A DNA stretch of 64,000 nucleotides from assembly GCA_026874595.1 (NCBI GenBank), contig CM049308.1, positions 97,683,124-97,747,123 on the forward strand, read 5' to 3'. Position numbers and translations under genes: made by a program. Source of the stretch: Sipunculus nudus. Its lineage: Eukaryota; Annelida; Sipuncula; Golfingiida; Sipunculidae. Of this stretch, positions 25,832 through 37,589 are shown piece after piece. Every line of letters begins with the position of its first letter. Positions within the stretch are counted from its first letter, which is position 1. The notes under the pieces were generated by a model. It saw only the letters and a list, made by a program, of their open reading frames with translations, searched no databases and was not told where the DNA came from.

Positions 25832-26450
25832 ACCATTCCAGACTGTTACATAGTCCTGCTGTTTTGGCCATTCCAGAAAGTTTAGACCATTCCAGACTGT
25901 TACCCACTCCTACTGTTTAGACCATTCCAGACTGTTACATACTTCTGCTGTTTTCCCCTTTCCAGAATGTTTAGACCATTCCAGACTGTTACACACTCCT
26001 ACTGTTTAGACCATTCCAGAATGTTTAGACCATGCCAGACTGTAACACACTCCTACTGTTTTGACAATTCCAGAATGTTAAGGTCATTCCAGACTGTAAT
26101 ACACTCCTACTGTTTTGACCATTCCAGAAAGTAAAGGCCATTCCAGACTCTTACATACTTCTGCTGTTTTGACCATTCCAGGAAGTTTAGACCATTCCAG
26201 ACTGTTACACATTCCTACTGTTTTGACCATTCTAGGAAGTTTAGACCATTCCAGACTGTTACACACACCTACTTTTTGACCATTCCAGAATGTTAAGACT
26301 GATTCAGACTGTTACACACTCCTGCTGTTTGAGGCCATTCTAGATGGTTACTCACTCCTGGTCTTGAAGACCATCACAGATTCTTACACCCTCTTGGTGT
26401 TTAGGAGTATTTCACCCTGACTTAGTCATGTTAGGTTTACCAGTCATACA
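25832..26450 (+). repeat. 35-bp satellite, second block
   Basis: Monomers such as GACCATTCCAGACTGTTACA then CACTCCTACTGTTT are related to the 20600-22648 block but form a different subtype (CATTCCAGA in place of CATTAAGG). The array edge at 22640 and this block belong together; a family A element separates them. Confidence 0.85.
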
Positions 26451-26534
26451 TTAAGCAGTCACAAATTCCACTTTTAAATATCTGTGTGTGTGTTTCCATG
26501 TAAGCAAACATGGAATGCTTTATTTAATCCTTAA

Positions 26535-26812
26535 AAATAAATTGTTAGTGGATGAGGAATACTTTATTTTGTACTTCATAATAAATTGTTAGTGGATGAG
26601 GAATGCTTTATTTTGTACTTAATAATAAATTGTTGGTGGATGAGGAATACTTTATTTTGTACTTCATAATAAATTGTTAGTGGATGAGGAATGCTTTATT
26701 TTGTACTTAATAATAAATTGTTAGTGGATGAGGAATGCTTTATTTTGTACTTAATAATAAATTGATAGTGGATGAGGAATGCATTATTTTGTACTTTATA
26801 ATAAATCAGATT
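26535..26812 (+). repeat. 44-bp AT-rich tandem repeat (~6 copies) next to a PPP5 exon
   Basis: The unit includes AATAAATTGTTAGTGGATGA then GGAATGCTTTATTTTGTACT, with a period of 44 bp (26541, 26585 and so on). It ends about 57 bp before the exon at 26870, so it adjoins the acceptor region. Confidence 0.88.
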
Positions 26813-26869
26813 TGTATTTCTGTCTTTCACGACAGCAGCTGCGTCATCCAGTGTCTTCTTTGATTTCAG

Positions 26870-26941
26870 GCATACTACAGAAAGGCATCAGCAAACATGG
26901 CCCTTGGAAAGTTTAGGCTTGCCCTCAAAGACTTTGAAGCT
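26870..26941 (+). CDS. PPP5C: PPP5 internal exon, start of TPR3
   Basis: A 72-nt, phase 0-0 exon encoding 24 residues, AYYRKASANMALGKFRLALK then DFEA. It continues the previous exon directly and matches the start of TPR3 in protein phosphatase 5. The arginine in YYRK corresponds to human R101, a third HSP90 carboxylate-clamp residue. The acceptor is TTCTTTGATTTCAG ending at 26869 and the donor is GCT|GTAAGT at 26942. The upstream intron is about 6.6 kb and the downstream one about 17.1 kb. The last ~30 nt of the exon plus the donor are copied in tandem immediately downstream (separate entry). The first donor at 26942 is taken as the true one because reading on into the repeats meets a stop codon within 15 codons. 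Confidence 0.92.
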
Positions 26942-27287
26942 GTAAGTAGAAGTTTAGACTTGCCCTCAAAGACTTTGAAGCTGTAAGTAGGAGTTTAGAC
27001 TTGCCCTCAAAGACTTTATAGCTGTAAGTAGGAGTTTAGACTTGCCCTCAAAGACTTTGAAGCTGTAAGTAGGAGTTTAGACTTGCCCTCAAAGACTTTG
27101 AAGCTGTAAGTAGAAGTTTAGACTTGTCCTCAAAGACTTTGAAGTTGTAAGTAGGAGTTTAGACTTGCCCTCAAAGACTTTGAAGCTGTAAGTAGGAGTT
27201 TAGACTTGCCCTCAAAGACTTTGAAGCTGTAAGTAGGAGTTAAGACTTGCCCTCAAAGACTTTGAAGCTGTAAGTAGGAGTTTAGCT
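26912..27287 (+). repeat. 41-bp tandem copies of the PPP5 exon-intron junction
   Basis: The last ~30 nt of the PPP5 exon and the first ~11 nt of its intron are repeated in tandem. GTAAGT donors stand at 26942, 26983, 27024, 27065, 27106, 27147, 27188, 27229 and 27270, exactly 41 bp apart with no indels. Copies differ by a few point changes, for example AGACTT for AGGCTT and TTATAG for TTGAAG. Because 41 is not a multiple of 3, only donors three or six units downstream keep frame length. Even then translation past 26941 reads into a TAA that overlaps the second donor. Confidence 0.95.
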
Positions 27288-27306
27288 GTAGATTGTGTAC
27301 TATGTA

Positions 27307-27464
27307 GAGTAGAACCTCCAGTTATGGACACTGGTGGGACAACATTTTTGCCCGCAATGGAGAGGTTCCCTTAGTAGGGAGTTTATAGATTTTGGGACCT
27401 ACTTTCAAGGAAATGCCCAAAAGTGGCCATAAATAGGAGATGCCCGTAAGGAGAGGTTTCACTG
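27307..27464. mobile_element. Short pogo-like MITE with TA target duplication
   Basis: A 158-bp element between TA dinucleotides (27305-27306 and 27465-27466). Its termini, GAGTAGAACCTCC and GAGAGGTTTCACTG, are inverted relative to each other with a few mismatches. Similar ends (CAGTTGAACCC / GGGGTTCCACTG) bound the larger element at 58400-59599. It has no coding capacity. Confidence 0.6.
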
Positions 27465-27466
27465 TA

Positions 27467-28436
27467 TTTCCATTATTAATTTAACAGAGGCCTTCCCACT
27501 TGGATTTATTCCAAATTAATTGATGTGAATAATGTATAATGTTCTTTTACTTGGCTTCCTTAATCTTTGTGAAAATTTTGCACACTATCGTACAGTGATG
27601 GTAACATAATAAATTAGCTTTGCTCTACTTCTACTTCAATATGTAAATGTTAATGTAAATTAAATAATTCCTTAAGTCATTGACTTTGATGCTTGATAAA
27701 ATTCAAAATGAAAGTTTGCTCTACACTCTTAACTTAACCCTAACGCTTTACTTGACTGGCAGTTGCACATTTACATGTTATGGCTTGCTGAAAATTGCAT
27801 GTACACATGAGGATTTAATCTATTAAAAACTGACATTTTAAAGCAATGGTAAACTGTAACTTTTATTCACATTTTAGAAGAGCTTGTCATATATAAATGT
27901 AGTGTATGCAACAGTTGCAGTCAGTATTGCAGAACCACCTGGCAAATTATCTGCTTTCCACTCAGGGCAGCTCCCTTGCTCACCTCAGCTAGGCTACCCC
28001 TTTACACAATGGGCTCCATTGCTAATGAAGCTATTTCTGTTAAACTCTGTACACTGATGTTCTGTGACATTACCCAAAGATTAACTAGGTCGAGTTTGAT
28101 TATAGGCATAATTCAAACATACTTAAAGAGGTCCAAGGTCACCAAGCTACTTTATGGTATTGCTGTGATAACTTAGCAAGAATGTGATGAAATTTGATGA
28201 AACTCAAAACATTAACCAATATAATATCTCACCTAAGTTTGATTCCCTCAAAAGTTGATGCATATTTTATGAGGTCAGAGGTCACAAGAAATATGACAGG
28301 TATGTGACACACCCTTGCAGTGATCCCCGTTTTCTGAATGCCCCGTTCCAGCGTGCTTTGTTGTCATCAAACAACTTGTTTTAGTTAATAAAATTAATCA
28401 TGTACATTACACTGAAAACTCAAATGTACAAAAACT
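27467..28436 (+). repeat. AT-rich intron with an end-less family A fragment
   Basis: The segment from about 27785 matches the middle of family A: TGTACACATGAGGATTTAAT and ACTTTTATTCA, as at 10885-10960 and 12290. Neither family A terminus is present, so it is a fragment. 27467-27784 shows nothing recognisable. Confidence 0.5.
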
Positions 28437-30568
28437 TTTTTAGCTCAGACAGCTTACAGTCATCGTAGCTATAGTGATCACTCTTTGTCGGTTGGCCATC
28501 TGGCTGTCCGGCCTTCTGTTGGTTAACAGGTATGCTCCCGAGGCAGCAGAAATCTTGCGCTTCTAAGGGAGCTACTGATTTTCCCGCTGCCTGGTTTGAC
28601 TATGTTGTCTTCCAGCACAGAGTCTCATCTGATTGGAGCAAAATACAGTGTTCCCCTCTGGTGTAGCAATTCAGGATACGAGGTCAAAACAAACAGCACT
28701 TACAATATAGGTAGTAGGCCTATAGGTAAAGTGCTGTGTAAAGAGCGTAGTTAAGAGGCCTAGGGCACAAATCATAACATTTAGACACTTGGGGGTGGGT
28801 CATAGTCTGGCAGCCAACCAAATGTAAAAAAACTCTACAGGCATCATGGCTCCGCCCATAGCTGCACTACAAGTGCATTTAAGTTGTTACTCTAAGTAAA
28901 AAATAGTCGAATTTTAATTGCTCCCTCTACGTGCTGGCATCATCAACTGATTTGATTATGACATTACGATTATGTTAGCACTAGCTGATAAACCCGGTAT
29001 ACCGGGCTTTTCACCGCGGTTTGGGAAATATATTTACTGAGATATTGAAGGTTGGCTCTTTTTTTATTATAAAAGTTAAAAGAAAATATAGATTTTTAGT
29101 GGGATACTCTCGGAATACAATATGTACAAATAATTTTTACTGTTATTTTATGGTGCTGTGCTCGTAGCAAAAATCATATCCCGGTATGTTTACCTTAAAG
29201 ACCTGGTCAGTGATGGTTTATATTGCGAACTGGAATATGAGACGCGGAGGCATACAGTGTTTCGTTGATATTTGACTGGTTTCAATCGTTGGACGTATAA
29301 AGAATAGGTTGATTTGAAGAACACATTAGATTAATTAAATGTACGTTGCAAGGAAACTGTTCCTAAAGAAGGAAACAGAAATATACATACATCGTAAGTA
29401 GCAGAAGCGGACCCAGCGAGACTCCATGCAGTGGGTCCGTATCCCATTTTCAGACCCCCGACACCACCCCAGCCCTGTTCCTGAATTCGGGACCTTGAAT
29501 TAGGTTTTGTCATTAATCCTCCTGGGTTGAACTCTCCATTTCATAAAGCGAGAAACATGTGTTTTTCTCTTTTACTGACCACGCACGTGGGTCAAATCCC
29601 TCATTGAAAGCAAGCATTATTCATATGAACAATAGTCCTTAGTGTTAGAGGTTAAGTGACCACGATGCACGCATTCCGGTAATTGCCGAAGGCAATTCGG
29701 CTGTGCTCGGTAAAAAAACGGAAAAATCACTCAAAATTATTTATTTTCATATCGCCTATGTCACTGCGGGGATAATAACCTTTAAAATGATGTATGGCAC
29801 AATATTGTACACAACGCGGTTTTAGAGAACACCGCAAACAAACTTGAACTGAATTCCTTTTATAAGTATTAGATATCCATGTATCCGTTTGCCAGCAAAA
29901 CAGAAACCAGCCAGTGAGGTGTGCACAGAACCTATGTTGTTTCATTTTGTTTGAATAACAGCTCACTGGCCGGGCATCCTATGTACACAAGGACCTGTAA
30001 AAGCCACGTGTGGGGCCATTCTCTTTGAGCCTGTGGCCTGTTCAAACGGTTGCCGGGGCGATGAGCTGTCACTCAAAACGAAATGTACAACATTGGCTCT
30101 GTGTATTCCTCGCTTGGCTGGTTCACCATTTTGTCTTCCAGCACAGGGTCTCATCTGATTGAACTAAAATACAGTGGTCCCCTCTGGTGAAGCCATTCAG
30201 GATACGAGGTCAAAACAAACAGCGCTTACGATATAGGTAGTAGGCCTACAGGTAAAGCACTGTGTAAAGAGCTTAGTTAACAGGCACAAATCATAACCAC
30301 TGGACCTGGAATCTTCTCACTAGAGATCCAGGGAGGTCCATGAAAAATCTCCTTAAAACCTGAAATTAGGTCTCTGTTACCCGTATCCTTGGAGCTATGG
30401 GGCTCAGAAGTAACCCTCAGAATAATAAAAAATTTGATACATATCTCCAGTATCTGAACAACTAATGCATTGATCACCATGATTCTTTGCATGCATATTG
30501 AGCATGGAGTGTTTCATCAGTTCTTTCAGACTGGTGGTGCCACCTGTATTTTTTCGATTGTTTACACG
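28437..30568 (+). mobile_element. Family A subfamily 2 element, 5' part, carrying family B and an unknown insert
   Basis: The degenerate 5' end TTTAGCTCAGACAGCTTACA is at about 28438. Family B sequence follows at about 28530-28865 and resumes at about 29996-30275. Between them (28866-29995) lies about 1.1 kb of unrelated DNA with a perfect 14-bp palindrome CCCGGTATACCGGG at 28993-29006 and a GC-richer stretch at 29400-29500. From 30275 the subfamily 2 body resumes (GGCACAAATCATAACCACTG) until it is cut by the element at 30569. No protein similarity was recognised in the short frames. Confidence 0.5.
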
Positions 30569-33500
30569 TTTTTTAGCTCAGCTGACTATAAGTCATCTAA
30601 GCTATAGTCGTGGTCCTTTGTCCTTTGTCCGTCAGGCCGTCCGTCCGTTAACAGGGCACGTTTTAAAACCGTTGGACCTAAGAATCCAAAATTCTGCATT
30701 CCAATTGATGTCCCGAAAATCCCCTACCATACGGAAAATTGGGTCATTAGGACTTCGTTCCTTTGAGATATTAAGGAAAAACCTCCATTTTCCATAAAAA
30801 AAGCTATTGTTACACTTCAAGGCTGCCTAATATCAAAACCACTGATCTGTTTTTGATCGTATAAAGTATTCACATTTTTTCATACATTTTCTATAAACGT
30901 ACCAAAAATTAGGTCAGTATTGGGTATTATTTTGAAAATATGGGCCCAAATATAATGCAGTTTCTTAAAAATCAGGAAATATATTTGCTCACTTAACATG
31001 AGAATTGCTGAAGCTGGAGACTTTTTTTCGGGAATATAACTTTATTTAATCAAGATTCAATTGTTTACCCAAAATTAGGTCTGAATTTTGCAAATTTTTC
31101 AAGTTATTAGCATAAATAAAAAAGCAATACCTTAAATTTTGTCCAACTTTGGCAATGGCATGTTTTTTCCCTGTAAGCACTGTTGATTTAATTTTCACAG
31201 CATATATACACAAGGATTCAATCTTTTAAAATCTGAAATTTCAAAGGAATTGTTTGAAAAGAGTAGCTTTTATTCAAGTTTTCATACACCATGTCAAGTG
31301 TTGTTTACATTTGGCCCACCTAGTAATACAGTCTTCACTTGCATTATGTAACCCACCCCAGGCAGCTTGCCTTGGCTTAGCTTGGCCACTACCAGCAGGC
31401 TTCCCCTCTGCCCTGCACTCCCCCCCCCCCCCCCCCAGATGGTGCATAAACTAGATGAATGTTATTATTTTCTGTATTTTATTTTATTTTTGGCTATGTT
31501 ACATTTTAGATTTTGTATTGTACCACCAGGGTTACAATGATTAAAGTGTACATTTAATTGTGTCCACAAAGTGGTGTATTGCTATGAAAGTGTGGATGTT
31601 CATGAGATAAGTAATTCCTTACTTCAGAGGAGTAAAAACTTCACCAGGTGTGAAATTGACTATTTATTCCAGTAATAATTTAAAACTGGGATAGTAATTA
31701 GCACAATGATATTGTTTGTCCCTCATTCAACCACCAGTGTGTATACTTTATTTGAAAAGATGTTTTATTTTATCAAATTTACTGAATCTTTTATTTTATT
31801 TTGGTGAATAAAATTAAGCATGTACTGAAAACTCCAATGTGCAAAACTTTTTAATAGTGATTCAAGGAATATTCTTGTAGATGCCATTTTGTGGCATTAT
31901 TTTCTTTTAAATTCAGTTTAAACATTTATGATTTAAAATAATAAAATATATGTGTATGCATAATATGACCCGATATGAGCTACACTCTGGATATATGATG
32001 ATTGCAACTTTTGCAACATTTCTAATATTTTAACTTATAGTTTCAGTTTTTTACTCTGTATATATAATGATTGCAACTTTTGCAACAATTCAAATTTTTT
32101 AACTTATATTTTCAGGTTTTTTTTATTAAAAATTTATAAAACCTGTAAATAAAAAAAATGATTCAGATAAAAACTTCTTAATGGAAAAAGTGGATATGCT
32201 TAAAAAAATAGGCTTATATATAAACTAAATGCATTATTCCCTTGAAAGTGAAATAAAGGTATTAGTCCATTCTGTCCACTTGCCTGTCCATCTGTAAATT
32301 TTCATAAGCATTACAGTATCTCAAAACTTTTACTGTTTTTCTTCATGACAGTCTTGTCAGAGTATTTGTTTGCAATCATATATTTAGAACTTTACTATAA
32401 CCAAGTAGGAGGGCCCCTTTCCTCTTACCTTTTCATATTCTTATATAAATGAAAAACATTACAATAGAATATTTCTACATCCACCTTTGTGCTGCCCTCA
32501 CTTTTCCCTTCTCTGAACCCCATCCCAAAGTCAGCCTCAGTAAGCAAGAACAAGATGAAACAGATATATTCATACTTTAATATTTTGTATAACTATTCGT
32601 CCATAGGTACCTATGTACATGCCAGAAATTATGTCAATATTGTGTAATATGTAGACATAGTGGGCATCACAATAATGTACCTTGTCAAGACTAAAGAGAT
32701 ATTGTGTCATACAGTCACAAATTCATAAATCACTTCATCAGCATAGTTAATCATAACATCATATCTGTCAAATTGAAAGCTTGCATTTACTGTTTTTCTT
32801 CATGACAGTCTTGTCAGAGTATTAGTTTGCAATCATATATTTAGAACTTTACTATAACCAAGTAGGAGGGCCCCTTTCCTCTTAGCGTTTCATATTCTTA
32901 TATAAATGAAAAACATTACAATAGAATATTTCAACATCCACCTTCGTGCTGCCCTCACTTTTCCCTTCTCCGAACCCCATCCCAAAGTCAGCCTCAGTAA
33001 GCAAGAACAAGATGAATCAGATATATTCATACTTTAATATTTTGTATAACTATTGGTCCATAGGTACCTATGCACATGCCAGAAATTATGTCAATATTGT
33101 GTAATATGTAGACATAGTGGGCATCACAATAATGTACCTTGTCAAGACTAAAGAGATATTGTGTCATACAGTCACAAATTCATAAATCACTTCATCAGCA
33201 TAGTTAATCATAACATCATATCTGTCAAATTGAAAGCTTGCAGACTACCATACACTTTAGATCCTTCAACAAATAGCCTTATCATCATTCTACTACTGCT
33301 TATTACTGCTGTCATTGCATTAATATTTGCTCAAATATATCACAATTTTCAACCCCTCTAGCTAAATAAATAAAAAATAAACCACTATATTTGACTCTAT
33401 TAATCCATCAGTCAGGTTATTTCATTTATCATTTACTCACATATTACATTACATTCCTTTTTAATAGCCCAACATGTCCATGATATTCATAAGCTTTATT

Positions 33501-33582
33501 GACTCGATATAGTATCACAGTGGAGAAACATTTATAGTCCAATCACGATCAGCTGAGTGCCGTGACCCATGGGTCCCTTGTT
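30569..33582 (+). mobile_element. Family A element with an internal duplication
   Basis: It starts TTTTAGCTCAGCTGACTATA with the partner arm AGTCATCTAAGCT and (GTCC)n, and ends TCAGCTGAGTGCCGTGACCC then ATGGGTCCCTTGTT. It is closely similar to 10261-12189 over its first 1.6 kb. A ~400-bp segment with CCACCTT(T/C)GTGCTGCCCTCA is duplicated (about 32340-32600 and 32790-33020). It inserts into a subfamily 2 element just after ...TTTTTCGATTGTTTACACG. Confidence 0.72.
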
Positions 33583-33596
33583 CTCTTTCTCTCTCC

Positions 33597-33650
<54 letters not shown>

Positions 33651-34819
33651 CCTTATTGCCTCCCTTCCTCCCTCCATCCCATTCTGTTCACAGGTACTAT
33701 AAACTAGATACATTAGCTATAAATGTTGTTGCAATTTAGAAATGTGAATAAACTGAAATATTCACAATCACATGTATGTTATACTGTAAATTTATAGTAA
33801 CATTCGTAAACCTGGATAAAAATTATGTAATGAAAAAAAGGAATAAATGCAAATATTGTTAATTTTTTATTGGCTCAGTAGAATGGGGAAAAAAATGATT
33901 TGCTTTGTTTCTCCATCTTTCTGCCTGTTTTAAATATTTAATGTTCATGAATAAACTTTATTTTTTATAAGCACTGTTGAATTAAATTTCATATCCTGTT
34001 TGTATATGCAAGGTTATGGCAACTGTATACATATCATAAAATTGATAAAAAAGGTTTACCAAATAAATTGGATCTCATCAGACAAATGTGTAAACTGTTG
34101 AACTGTCCACAGCTTATCAAAAATGTAACCAATGGAAAGGCATGGTCAGATCTCAAATATTATTTGCAACATTTTCTTCAATCATATAAACCAACCATGG
34201 CCCAAATTACCTCTTCCTCTCAAACTTTATCTACATTTCATCATATTTTTAATATTTTAACCTTCTAGGTGGTTCAGTACTGTTGACCATTTGTCCATAA
34301 GTACCTATGTACATGCCAGAAATTATGTCAATATTGTGTAATATGTAGACATGAGGGTCATCAAAATAATGTACTTTGTCAAGACCGATCTTGTCAAAAT
34401 ATCATGTCATACAGTCACAAATTCATAAATCCCCTCATCAACATAGTAAATCATTACCTTGTATCTGTCAAATTGAAATCTTGCAGTTTTCCATACACTA
34501 GATTCATCAACAAATAGCCTTATCATCATTATACCACTGCTTGGTATACTGTCATTGATTCATATTTGCTCAAATAAATTGTTTTTTCGACCCCTCCCAA
34601 ATAAATAAAAAATAAACCACTATATTTTACTCCATATTAATCCATCAGTCAGATTATTTCATAAATCATTTACTCACATATTACATTATATTCCATTATA
34701 AAAGCCCAACATGACCATGATATTCATAAGCTTTTTCTACTCAATATAGTATAACAATGGTGATACATTAATAGTCCAATCATGATCAGCTGAGCGCCGT
34801 GACCCATGGGTCCCTTGTT
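33583..34819 (+). mobile_element. 3' part of another family A copy, with (CT)n microsatellite
   Basis: It begins with CTCTTTCTCTCTCC and a perfect (CT)n run at about 33603-33646. The family A 3' half follows, ending TCAGCTGAGCGCCGTGACCC then ATGGGTCCCTTGTT at about 34819. Two 3' ends follow one 5' end here, so this is the right part of a copy whose left part is displaced or shared with the nested element at 30569. Confidence 0.6.
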
Positions 34820-34840
34820 TCTCTATTTTTAGGCATTTAA

Positions 34841-35338
34841 AGGGGCCCAATTACCTATAAAGCATGTTGAATAAAGACGAGAAATGGTTTCTTCCCTTTA
34901 AAATAAATCTGTACCTGCCAAATATTGATTTGAAACCGTTTGTTTACTCCAGTGAACGAGTGTTTAAAACAAATGACCGGGCGCGATCACAGGTGTCAAC
35001 ATAAACACAGTGCGTGGGGCCCAGTGCCTCATGGAGCCACAACATGTGTCAATCAGGAGATGCCCTTGCTGACTTTGCTCGAATAATATAAGTTCGGGCT
35101 GGATGAAACACCGCTTGTTGATGCTCACAATCGGAGCTCCAGTCACGCAAACTTGTTATTGTAAACAAACACATGGACTGTGTTTACAAACATGTAGAGT
35201 CATAACAATGTGTTAAACAGCTGTATGCAGGGTATTGAGACTGTGTGCTGGGATGGTTTTGCTTTGCAACTGTTGTAAAATGCAAAAGAACTGATAGTGT
35301 GAAAGAAAAGGCATAATATTGCTCCTGATTATGTCCCT
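34841..35338. mobile_element. MITE with TTAA target duplication
   Basis: A 498-bp insert between TTAA at 34837-34840 and TTAA at 35339-35342. Its ends are AGGGGCCCAATTACC and GATTATGTCCCT, giving a short imperfect TIR (AGGG.../...CCCT). Removing it rejoins subfamily 2 family A sequence (ATTTTTAGGCATTTAA | AGATGCAGTGTTCTG). TTAA preference fits the piggyBac or Kolobok superfamilies. It has no transposase frame. Confidence 0.6.
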
Positions 35339-35342
35339 TTAA

Positions 35343-36315
35343 AGATGCAGTGTTCTGTTAACAGGGCACAATTTGTAACCGCTAGATCTAGAATCTTCTA
35401 ACTAGACATGCAGGGAGGTCAATAGAAAATCTCCTACTTAATCTGAAATAAGGTCTCTGTTACCAATATACTCCAAGCTGTGGGGCTCAGAAATACCACC
35501 CAGAATAACGGGAAATTTGATACAAAAAGCTCAAGTATCTGAACAACTAATGGATTGATCACCATGATTCTTTGCATGCTTATTCATCATAGAGACTGGT
35601 GGTGCCACCTGTATTTATTTGCTCAGCTGACTGTAAGTCATCTGAGCTATAGCATTCACTCTTTGTCCGTTGGCCGGCATCCGGCCGGACGTCTGTCTCA
35701 CTTTATATCCAGAAAGGTCCATGAAAAGTCTTCTTGGATACCTGGAATTAGGTCTTTGTTACCCATATTCTTCCAGCTATGGGGCTCTGAAGCACCCCTC
35801 TAGAATAATAAAAAATTTGATAAAAAAGCTCAAGTATCTGAACAACTAATGCATTGATCACAATGATTTTTTGCATTGATATTGATAATGGAGTGTTTCA
35901 TCAGTTTCTGCAGACTGGGGGCGCCACCTGTATTTTTTTTTTTACAATTTTTTTCATCTCTTTTTGAGACTTTAAAAGATGCTGTCATCTGTTAACAGGG
36001 CACAAATCATAACCACTCGACCTGGCATCTTCTAACTTTACATCCAGATAGGTCCATGAAAGGCTCTAGCTATCATCACCAAATTTTATGCCAATGTTGG
36101 TCACATAGGTCATATCTGAAATTGAGGTATTGGTGGCGCCACCTGCATCGGCCTTTTTTGTACAGGGTCATCAGTGCCTGTATCACACTGAGGGCTACAA
36201 AAAAATTCTTCTCTGAAACCATATGGCCAAAATGTTTAATATCGCACAGAAATGATCCTAGGGTAGTGCTTTCTGAAGTTTGTTCAAATGGTCTCTTTTC
36301 AGTGACTTTTGGGTA
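35343..36315 (+). mobile_element. Subfamily 2 family A tail and the start of a new copy
   Basis: 35343-35615 resembles one 338-bp unit of the 22652-25831 element. A new 5' end GCTCAGCTGACTGTAAGTCA starts at about 35621 and is followed by further partial 338-bp units. GGTGGCGCCACC occurs intact at 36132-36143 and altered at about 35918. No coding content was recognised. Confidence 0.55.
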
Positions 36316-37589
36316 AGTTACGGGAAGCTGAATTTAGTCATATGCCATAACAGCCCATTTTGGCTCAGTGGCTACAAAGATCTTCTTCTCAAAAACCACT
36401 GGGCTAAAATCTTAAATCTCACACATTAATTATCCTCAGATGTTGATAATTCAATTTTGATCAAGTGGTTTTGGTTCAGTGCTTATTTGGCTGAGTTACG
36501 AGAAGCTGAACTTAGCCAGTTTGCTGTATCATCTTATATGAGTTATAAACCTGCAAAATGTTTTTAGACTGATGCCACTGAAGCCAGTTTGTTAAATATT
36601 TTACAAGAATAATTCCTACAATAATTCTTATAATAATTGTCATTAATGGTTCAACATGAATGATTTTTGGCTGAATTATGGAGATTAAATTGAGTCATTT
36701 TACCATATATGTTAGCTGTGTGATGCTGTTACATCTAGCCTGGCACCAGTTTATCAGCATCTATTACATCATGCCACTAGACATTTAGATTTCAGGTTAT
36801 CTTTGGTTAATATTGACAAGAAAGTTTTTTAAAAGCTTTTAAAAAAATTTTGGTTTATGATTTAAGTTATTTATTAACCAGGCAATGTTAAAATCATGGA
36901 TATTCAGCTCTCTGTGGCTATATAAAGACAACTGTACGTGGATTATGAATAATTGGTATCCCTACTCAACTTAATTCAAGAATTTGCCATCAATGAGATA
37001 TATCTGTATTTCAATTTTGCATTCAGTATCTATCCATAATAATTTTACATATATTCCTGATTTTTCTTTTTATAAAAAGTCAGCTGAAAAGCATTTTGTA
37101 TTGGGAAAATAAATTTCAAAGTTATTTCAAGTAGGGACCACTTTAATGTACATATGGCAGCACTTGGTTTACCATTGGCAGTGCCATTAGCCAAGATGAT
37201 GTCAGCTCTATAAATAGTTTTGGCACAGTACCAGGATTGGAAGAAGTGCAGCAAGGTATAGGTCAAGAGTTCAATCAGTGCAGTAGCTGCATTCTATTTA
37301 TAGCTTTGGCAGACTGCTCACTGCATCATATTTGGCACCAAAGTTCAGCCTGAATCTATTAATAGCTTTGGCAGACTGCCAGCTGTGTCAGATTATGCAA
37401 CAGGTCAAGAGTTCACTCAGTGCAGCCAAGTGCAGGTCAAAAGTTCAATCAGTTTAGCCAGGTGCAGGTCAAGAGTTCACTCAGTGCAGTAGCTTGAGGC
37501 AGCAATTTGTCACAGGTCACTCGGGGGCAACTGCCTTACTCACCTGAGCCTTGTCAGCCCAGTGCATCAAACTCTGGGGAAGTTTGATG
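36316..37589 (+). other. AT-rich decayed repeat, non-coding
   Basis: It contains loose internal repetition: GCTGAA(C/T)TTAG(T/C)CA near 36325 and 36505, and TTTATAGCTTTGGCAGACTG or similar near 37300 and 37360. GTCAAGAGTTCA(A/C)TCAGT recurs three times near 37263-37470. It is probably part of the composite element that starts at 35621. Nothing coding is seen. Confidence 0.35.

Noticed and set aside
29400-29500. tRNA-like or SINE promoter
   Set aside because: No cloverleaf or clear A/B box could be drawn.
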